A DNA stretch of 64,000 nucleotides, taken from NCBI RefSeq assembly GCF_000321225.1, contig NW_004450303.1:2477117-2541116 (forward strand). Direction: 5' to 3'. How positions within the stretch are numbered: the first letter of the stretch is position 1; each line of letters starts with the position of its first letter. The translations under genes and the position numbers were made by a program. The notes under the pieces were generated by a model that saw only the letters and a program-made list of their open reading frames with translations, ran no database searches and was not told the origin of the DNA. Source of the DNA: Odobenus rosmarus divergens (taxonomy: Eukaryota > Chordata > Mammalia > Carnivora > Odobenidae). Shown here in pieces: positions 56,287 to 64,000 of the stretch.

Positions 56287-57384
56287 AACCATACAACAAT
56301 ATTCAAATAACTTCAGTTTTTCTGTCAAATTAATTTGGTAGTTGGCAAGTGTCAAGTACCTTTATTTAATGCAATATATTTAAATTCTAGCTGATGCGCT
56401 TTCTTCTACTTCTCCACCAAAAAAAAAAAAAAATTAAAAATGGCATGGCCTTTACTAATTAAATAATATATCTTTGATAGGTGTGACTTTTGAAAAAAGA
56501 TCATTTTCTTTTTTCAGGGGTTGCCTGGGTATCCTGTGTAACTATAGTTCTAATTCTCCACTTGTATCTGTCATTGTTTTTAGTAGCATTGTTTTCCAGA
56601 TAGTATCTGATGGGTTCCTTCTGGAGAAATGTTTTTCTGTTTGGTTAAAAAGAGATTCTCCTTACCTGTTGGAACTTCATGTATATGTCCTCTTTCCAAA
56701 GTGTATGTTTTGAAATTATTTCTTTAAAGATTATGGCACGAATGGGATGTTATGATTCTTGATTTTCAAAAAGGGTCTAAGCATAAGAATGATTTCTAAT
56801 GATGCAATTTATACATATGACAAATTGCTTCCAATAATATGTTTATTTTATTCACTAACAACTCAGAATAGAGGACAGGAATTAGTAAGGAGCAGAGCTG
56901 AATGGTTCCAAAAGTAAAAGACAAATGTCAAGTACTCTGGAGCAGGTGGTTTAATGAAATAAAGAGTAAAAGCCCCAGATTTTTTTTCTTTATTGCAAAA
57001 TTATAAAGTGTAATGAAGTTTCTAAACATATAGCATAAACTAAAACTATATTATTTGACTTCTAAGAAATTATGTTGATGACTTGTTACAAACAAATGAA
57101 TAAGAAGTAGTAAAAATGAAAGTATAAGTAAGTCGACATGTATTTTAAAAACTCTAATAATATCCAGGGTGTAATGATTGTGGAGATTCCAGGAAAGGGG
57201 ATGTCTGTCTGAATAGGGAGATTTCATTTGCTGCTTATTTTGAGAACAGTCACTTGGACCTCTTGTGAAATAGTCTCTTGTGATTTCTCTACCTATTAAT
57301 AGCTTGCTTTGGGCCTGATGGCTTCTAATCAGTGAATAATGATTACTGACCGGGCCACGGTTATCAACAGCAACAACAGCAGCA
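56287..57384. other. Unique AT-rich DNA
   Basis: No repeat or gene recognised; poly-A run at 56421-56433. The open frame at 56474-56713 has no domain. Confidence 0.4.
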
Positions 57385-57500
57385 TTTATGGGCTTTTAGT
57401 TCTCATAACAACCCAGTGAAGTAAGACTTATAATTACCTTCATTTTTACCCATATGCAAACCAACACTCAGAGAATTTAAGTATTGCCAGAGACCATCAA
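57385..57500 (+). repeat. MIR
   Basis: Blocks 'gttctcataacaacccagtg', 'aagacttataattaccttca' and 'cactcagagaatttaagtat'. Confidence 0.65.
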
Positions 57501-57514
57501 ACAATGCAAATATA

Positions 57515-57790
57515 ACTGATATGTATTGTGCTCCTGCTACGTTCTGGGTGCTGTGCTGGTCTCAAAAGAATGGAAGACAGCCTGTGTTCTCAATTCCTGT
57601 TCTGGGGAAACATGAATTTCCGGGCAACTACAATATAGACAGCTAAGAGCTAGTATAGGAAGTACTGCACTGGGGTGCTAGGAGATACAGAACACATTCA
57701 CAGGGTGTGAGGGAAGACTTCTTCAGGCAGAAAGTACACTCTTTCTTGTGTGTGCCTTGCTGGTGAACATAGATTGTGTTCATCATTCTT
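57515..57790 (-). repeat. L2 3' end
   Basis: Reverse L2: 'gatatgtattgtgctcctgc', 'ttctgggtgctgtgctggtc', 'gaagacttcttcaggcagaa'. Confidence 0.6.
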
Positions 57791-58619
57791 TTAGCACTAC
57801 AAGGCTTTAGTTCTCGGCAAGCATATTCTAGCTCACCACGATACCACATGGGCAATGACTCCTCCTTTGCATATGTAATACCAGAATAGACCTTACATTT
57901 ATTTTCAGGGCTGCGTTTAGGAGACTACTTATGTATTTTGCCAAAGAAAATACATACTTGAGAAAAACACTGAATAATTCTCGAGACACATGGAATCCAC
58001 AGCCAATTGTTTCTAAGATCTGGTTACTATTTATAAACTCTCAATTTTAATATAAGATGTTTTAGCTGCTGAAAAGTTTTTTTTTTATTTTAGAAGTTCA
58101 GCATTGCATGTACTTTCTAGGTGGAATGATGGTATGAATTTGTAGCATCAGAGAGTCATCTGTAGATCTGACTAGGTTTAAGAATAAACAGGACATACTT
58201 GGTCAGTCATAGAAGCTTTGAGAAGTGGGAGTAGAGCGCCAGGAAATTGCCTGCCAAACATATCTTTTTTAGGAACCACCCCTCCCCTCTAAATTCACAG
58301 GTTGCCATAGATGTCACCAGGTTTATAAATGTCACCATTGATTGGTTCAGGGTGGGAAGAAGATCCAAGCTGGGCTAAGCATATTATCCCACTATTCTGA
58401 CCTCATTAATTAGGCTTTGCTGGTCAGAGCCCATTGTTTCCATCCCAAGTGGGTTGACTACAACTCAATTCTGGCACTAACTACCTGGAATTAGCACCAG
58501 ACTCCACAGCTTAAGAGCTCAGTCCTCCACAAAACTGCCCTGATCTTAGAAACCAGATTCAAGTGGGGTCCCCAGGTCAGCCACACATCTGACTAACTTG
58601 CTTTAAATTTGGGGATTTC
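57791..58619. other. Unique DNA
   Basis: No repeat recognised with confidence; 58260-58619 may belong to the LTR-like element that follows. Confidence 0.35.
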
Positions 58620-59160
58620 TGTGGCTCCTTCAGTTTCCATAATTTAATAGAACTCTCAGAACTCAAGGAAGTGTTATATTCATGATTACAATTTTCTTAT
58701 ACAGGACACGACTCAGAAGTAGCCAAATGAAAAAGCTGCATAGGGCAAGGTCTGGGAGTGTCTCAGACCCATAACTTCTGTGCTTTCCCGATGGAGTCAG
58801 GGCACCTCACTCCCCTGGCACATCTCTGTGCTCACCAACCAGAAAGAGCTTTGGTGTTGAATTTTTATTGGGGTTTCATTAAGAGGTATGATTGATGAAA
58901 TCTTTGGGCTATGTGATTGACTCAGTCTCTGGTACCCATCCCTCTCCTTGGAAGTTCCAACTGTCTAGTCACAGGGCAGGTCTTTCTGGTGACCAGCCTT
59001 CATTGTCCTGAAGCTATCTTCAGTGTCCACCAGGGATCTCTTCATTAACATAACAAAGACACTTGTCATTCAGGAAATTCCAGTGGTTTTTAAAGCTCTG
59101 TGCCAGGAACCAGGGACAAAGCCCAGATAATATTCTTTATTATACCACAGAGTTCACGCT
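58620..59160 (-). repeat. ERV-L-class LTR-like repeat, degraded
   Basis: Blocks 'agaactctcagaactcaagg', 'ccttggaagttccaactgtc' and 'gctctgtgccaggaaccagg' followed by 'gacaaagcccagataatatt' recall a mammalian ERV-L LTR seen in reverse. No coding sequence. Subfamily not certain. Confidence 0.45.
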
Positions 59161-60049
59161 TGGAAATTCTGTTATTGGAACTAAGAGAATCCAATCTCTT
59201 TAGATTCCTGTACTGTGTTATGTAAACCTTAGGGCTGTTGGCTGCTGTGTTTCCCCCCAGGAAAACAGAGGCCAAGGTGTAGAAAGGAAAAGAGAAATGA
59301 AACAGATGCACAGAGAGAAGAGAGGAATGGGGGAAAGAGTGAGCCCACAGAGATTTGAGTCTCTTTTCCACCATTTTCCTGTCCTTGGTTTCTAGGAGGC
59401 TTCACGTTACCTCTACCAAATATCCTTTCCCTCTTCTGACTTCATCCAACTCTGGCTGAGTTTCTCAAACCCCATACTGAGCATCTACTGGTAGAGTGAG
59501 CCAGTGAGCATATGTATGGAAACGGAAGTGTGCGGACTTAAATCACACAAAGCTATGGGCAGGGTTGGTATCTACTTACTCCACATGGCACAGAAGGTCA
59601 TGTGCTGCCTTGTGCAAATGCTGATCTTGTTACTCTGCAGAATGAGTCAACATCAGTATGCGGGGGGGTGTTGTCCACCAATTGTCAGGTGTTTCCTTCC
59701 ACACACAGGTGTCTGGCAGCAAGGACCTCTCTTTATAAGATGCTACTGTAGCAGCTGCAACAGAATCAGAACGAGTGGCTCAGCTCCAGGGTTTGCTCTG
59801 GCTGACCCGGGATCTGCTGCTGCGTGCAGATGCACTGTTCGTACCATGGTGCAGCAGCTCTGCTCGCTCCTGTTGGCCTCCTTCGGTGGCCTGGGATTTC
59901 TACGAGTTCCTTGTGGGGCCCACAGTTGTGACTTGGGGATTTTAAGTGTGGACAAATGATAAAGTTCTGAGGAATACTAGATAACATATGATCTCACTCG
60001 GGGCTTTGCTCCTTCTCCTAAGGGGTCCATGAGCGTTATTACGGTGTGT
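59161..60049. other. Unique DNA
   Basis: No repeat family recognised. Contains the longest non-repeat open frame of the right half (59504-59959, 151 codons), which is Cys-rich but has no domain, no good start context and overlapping frames on the other strand. Not called. Confidence 0.4.
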
Positions 60050-60395
60050 AGAACATTCTTGCCTCACCTCGTGGCTTTTGCATGTGCTAGTCTCTCTGCC
60101 TGGAGGGCCTATCCCCAAGGAGTCTGCATGATTTCTTTCCCTAAGCGTCCTATGGATGGCTCAAGGGCAATCTCCTTAGTGATGTCTCCCTGACTCCCCT
60201 GTCCGGATGGCTCCCACTTATTCTTTGCCCCTCTATCTGCTTATTTTACTTTTTACCACTTATTCAACGTCTGAACATTTATTTGTTTACTTGTTTATTG
60301 TCTGTCTGCTCTAGAACGTAAAATCTTATGAAAGAGGGCCTCTCTCTATTTTGTTTATTGTTTCATCCTAGCTGGGGCACAGATCAGATGTACCC
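60050..60395 (+). repeat. L2 3' end
   Basis: Sense L2: 'tctctctgcctggagggcct', 'gtgatgtctccctgactccc', 'tttatttgtttacttgttta', 'tgtctgtctgctctagaacg', 'ctagctggggcacagatcag'. Confidence 0.8.
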
Positions 60396-60451
60396 CCCAA
60401 TACTCTGAATCAGAAGACAGCAATCTCTGGAAGTATGTACTAGGAGGAACA

Positions 60452-60478
60452 CGTGTGTGTGTGTGTGTGTGTGTGTGT
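60452..60478. repeat. GT microsatellite
   Basis: Uninterrupted (GT)n of about 13 units. Confidence 0.92.
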
Positions 60479-62329
60479 TGTGTAAAGGCACCTGTGGTGG
60501 ATGTTCTCGTGGCCAAAGCTCAGTGCCCGTGGTGTGAGCTGCAGCTTCTATGTCTGGTGGAGTTGGCAGTGGATTTTTCTGTGGAACAGTCTGTATGTAT
60601 TCGGGGGTTGTACCTGGCTGCATAGCCTCCAGGTTTTACTCCCTCTCCTTCCCACAGAGTTTGTGAGCGATGTAAGTTACTTTTGAAAATAAATGTCTTT
60701 TTTTTTTTTTCTATTTAAACTAGAGTTTAAGTGAGTTCTGTTGTCGGCAACTGGGAATCCTAACTGATTCACAGCTGGTTTGAATCTGAATAATATATCT
60801 GAAAGTCTACAGTTTTTATAAGCAATTTTATGGTTTATAAGCTAGAACATTCTTTTGATTAGACCTTAGTGTTCATCTGGTCGATTAATCTTCAATCTTT
60901 TTTTTTTTTTGCATAGAATTATTTCTTAAAGTGAAATTTTACAAGAAGGTGGGCATCCAATATGAAAAACATAAAACTGAAGCCGCTCGAGGTGAAGGGT
61001 GGGAGATGTAAGAATCCTTCACCCCCCTTCCCTCACAGTGTGTGAGGCCTCTTCTTGAGTCCTTAAGGCACTCCAAAACATGAGAATTCACTGACAATGT
61101 CCCTCATTTTCTAGAGGAAGAAATGCGTACATGGAAAATATAAAAGAAGCACATTTAGTGAAGAAAACAGTCATTGGGACCCGTTATCTCTACACTAGCC
61201 CAGAGTTTTTGTATCACACTGCACTGCCCATACAAAATAAGAAAGAAAAGTAATCATTCTCTTTTGGGCATAGTTTGAGTAGCAAAAGCAATAGTCTGTT
61301 GAAATTGAGGTTATCAGATTAAAAAATTTAACAAATTTAATTTAAAAACTTACTTCCAATAGTGTATTTGAGAGCACTTTACAAGTTAACACTATGCGGC
61401 TTTTAATTTAAAAATGTATATCATCCAATAAATGTTTTCCTTAGGATAAAACCCTGTTTCAAGATTTCTTACCAGTATATGGTAATCTAGCTGCTATATG
61501 TTATACTTTTAAAATTCAAATGCATTGAAAAAAGGAATCAAAACAATATTAAAACATATGTTAAGCCCATCTAAGTATATTTATCCTTTGACAAGTCTAA
61601 TAAGATCCAATCAGTGAAACAGACAAATGTTTCCTTGTCTAATGTTTGCCTGTGCACATGTGTGTTTTCTATGGCAATGCAGATATAGCAAACAAGCTCC
61701 TTCAATTAGTCAAAGAAATAAGTCCCTTTATTGAAAAGGCAAATTCAATTAGAATCAATAAAAAGTAGAGGATCCATTTGAATTTCGACCTAAATTTTCT
61801 GAACTTAAATAACCAAACCATTATATAGAAAATATGATTAAAGCCCCAGTTCTCTCAATGACAATTTGAGACATTTGTAATTTTAGTTGCTGTCATTACC
61901 TGTCTCAGTGTAAGCTCTCTTGGATGGAGAAACCAAAAGTCACAACAACTTATTGGCAACATCATTGATTCTCTCTTTTATTTGTCTTTTGCAAATGATA
62001 ATAATTTGTGTCTGGTGATTTGGAAGGCTGTTTTTTATGACTCATCTCCCAAAGGGCTATAATTTCCCATTAAATTGCTGTCCATACTTGTACCACAAAA
62101 CAACTCCTCCCTTCTATCATGATTTTTTTTCTCAACTATTCCCGTTATAATCATTAAAAAAAATTTTAAGCTATATCCTATTTGAGAGTCTTTACCCTTA
62201 CATTTTGGAGGGACTATAGGTAAATCAAAGAGAAATTTCTCCTCAAATAAATTTATATTTTACTTAGATAAAAAAAATGAAGCATTCATCAGGAATTTAA
62301 GACAATTTCATGATTGATACATTGCTTTC
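60479..62329. other. Unique AT-rich DNA, possible conserved non-coding segment
   Basis: No transposon recognised in about 1.8 kb apart from T-runs at 60698-60711 and 60899-60911. The part 61560-62100 is non-repetitive. No coding pattern. Confidence 0.4.
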
Positions 62330-63075
62330 TTTTTAAAAAATTCTTTTAAATTTGAGTATAGTTGACACACAACATTACATTAGTTTCAGGTGTACAACAT
62401 AGTGATTCCACTTTTTTATGTTATGCTAGGCTTAGCATAATTGGAGCCACCATCTGTTATAATACAACATTGTTATAATATCATTGACTATACTCCCTAT
62501 GCTGTGCCTTTCAGGGCCATGACTTATTCCATAATTGAAACCCTGTATCTCCCACTCCTCTTCACCCCTTTGACTCAACTCCCACTCCCCTTCCCCTCTG
62601 GCAACCATCAGTTTGTTCTCTGTATGTATAGGTCTATTCTGCTTTTTGTTTGTTTATTCATTTGTTTTTTTAGAGTCTACATATGACCAAAATCATATGG
62701 TATTTGCCTTTCTCAATCTGACTTATTTCATTTAACATAAACCCCTCTAGGTCCATCCATGTCGTTGCAAATGGCTCACTCTCATCCTTTTCTAAGGCTG
62801 CGTAATATTCCATTGTATACATATATACGACATCTTCCTTATCCGTTTGTCTATCAGTGGACACTTAGATTGCTTCCATATCTTGGCCTTTATAAATAAT
62901 GTCGCAATAAACATAGGGGTGCATACATCTTTTTGAATTAGTGTTTTCATTTTCTTCGTTTAAATACCCAGTAGTAGAATTATTAGATCATATGGAATTT
63001 CTATATTTAATTTTTTGAGAACCTCCATACTGTTTTCCACAGTTGCTATATCAATTTACATTCCCCATCATCAAC
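62330..63075 (-). mobile_element. LINE-1 3' end and distal ORF2
   Basis: Antisense L1: 'gagtatagttgacacacaac', 'ctggcaaccatcagtttgtt', 'gtctacatatgaccaaaatc', 'tgtctatcagtggacactta', ending in 'cagttgctatatcaatttac'. The minus-strand frame 62670-62864 (MEYYAALEKDESEPFATTWMD) is an ORF2 C-terminal scrap. Confidence 0.9.
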
Positions 63076-64000
63076 TTTCTTGATGTTAGTGATAGGAGAA
63101 TCATATAAGTGACAAAATAGGCTCAATACATGGCATCCAAAAGTGGTTCTGGTGCTCACAGTTCAAGATATCTTCCATGGCACCATCACTGTCCACACGT
63201 AGAGGCTGCCACCATTGGGCACCAGGACAGTGGAAGGCATCAGATAGATTCTTAATTACCAAAGCTATGTTGTGTTTCACAACCCTTCAAGTCTATTCAG
63301 AATTCTCCCTCTTGTCTGAAGGCCAAATTTTTAAAAAAAATTAGATCTGATAGGGAATAATTGACAGGATAAAGTCTTTCCCAGGAGGATTTTCAATCCC
63401 TCATGTTCAGAGACTGATCTTTCTTGGGTTAATAATTTTGACATCTAAGACAAAATAACAAAGGGTCATTATATAAAAACAGTAGTTATGTGATATTTGT
63501 ATTTAATTGATAACTATAAAGTCCCACTCTGGGCCAGAATTGACCTTTCTGGTTTTAGTTTATTCAACTTTTAAAAAATGGCTCCTACTCTACAATGTTT
63601 TCATATTTATAAGTTTTAAGGCTATATAAGCATTCATTCACCCATTTTTTCAACAATGTGATTCAAACCTCTATCTTTAACCAGTGTATTTAATATTGAT
63701 CTGTATAAAGAATTGGTACCCTGCTGTGAGTGATAAATATAGTTTTAAAAATGTGACCTAGTGCTAGTCCTGACTCAGACAGTTTTCAAGGTTAAACAAG
63801 TAGCTGATCTCTTTCCATTCATCTATGCAATGCTTGTAGAGATGATTGCCTTAGACAAGGCCAGTCAGGAAACTGACCTGGGCCACCCTTTAAAGGGTCC
63901 AGTGTATCATAAATACCATTCAGTTCCAAGGAAATGCGTCTCTACTTTTCTTGCCCTGTATCCATGAAACAAGGTTTCCAGTGTCCTAATTCCATGAAGA
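63076..64000. other. Unique DNA
   Basis: No repeat or gene recognised to the window end. The open frame at 63761-63967 has no domain. Confidence 0.4.

Noticed and set aside
59504..59959. 151-codon Cys-rich open frame
   Set aside because: No recognisable domain or signal peptide, overlaps two open frames on the other strand, and lies in unique non-coding-like DNA. Chance frame in a locally GC-richer patch.
1..64000. A new defence, mobile or biosynthetic gene system
   Set aside because: No coordinated set of open frames exists. All longer frames are explained by L1 ORF2, KRT8, LTRs or low-complexity DNA.

Overview
This is mammalian nuclear DNA with no intact protein-coding gene that I can support. 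The source is almost certainly a caniform carnivore. At least 27 copies of tRNA-Lys-derived CAN-SINEs are present, and their head/tail sequence (head beginning GGGGCGCCTGGGTGGCTCAG, tail of CT-rich tract, AAATAAATAAA and poly-A) resembles the bear/panda/seal/mustelid type more than the dog or cat type. That lineage call comes from memory of the families, not from a search. The rest is LINE-1 and L2 debris, MIR, MaLR-type LTRs, a few DNA transposons, microsatellites and non-repetitive AT-rich DNA. It reads as a gene desert or a large intron.

Layout. 1-2400: old SINE, MIR, and a small L1 insertion with an inverted 5' part and an exact 13-bp target duplication. 2400-10960: a stack of L1 elements, nearly all antisense to the plus strand, interrupted by CAN-SINEs and one young sense L1 3' end. 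10960-17480: one sense L1, L2, MIR, six SINEs and an ancient L1. 17480-20010: an MLT1-type LTR followed by a processed pseudogene of keratin 8 (KRT8) on the minus strand, the only gene-derived feature. 20010-26900: mostly unique DNA with an ancient L1, one hAT element and two SINEs; it includes TAAT-rich stretches that could be conserved non-coding elements. 26900-31470: a sense L1, a SINE, an LTR and unique DNA. 31475-35270: a layered locus in which L2 is split by a MER2-like Tigger element, itself split by an L1. 35270-47000: mostly unique, with a TATC microsatellite, MIRs, an MLT1 and a hAT element. 47000-49190: two L1s and an MLT1. 49190-64000: unique DNA, a nearly complete MER2 holding two SINEs inserted at the same target, two L2 copies tail to tail, a split MIR and a terminal L1.

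Nothing here works together as a pathway or operon. The most informative structures are the retrotransposition scars (target duplications, a twin-primed inversion, a double SINE insertion) and the broken KRT8 retrocopy. I found no sign of a new biological system. The possible functional non-coding segments are inferences that need a cross-species alignment.
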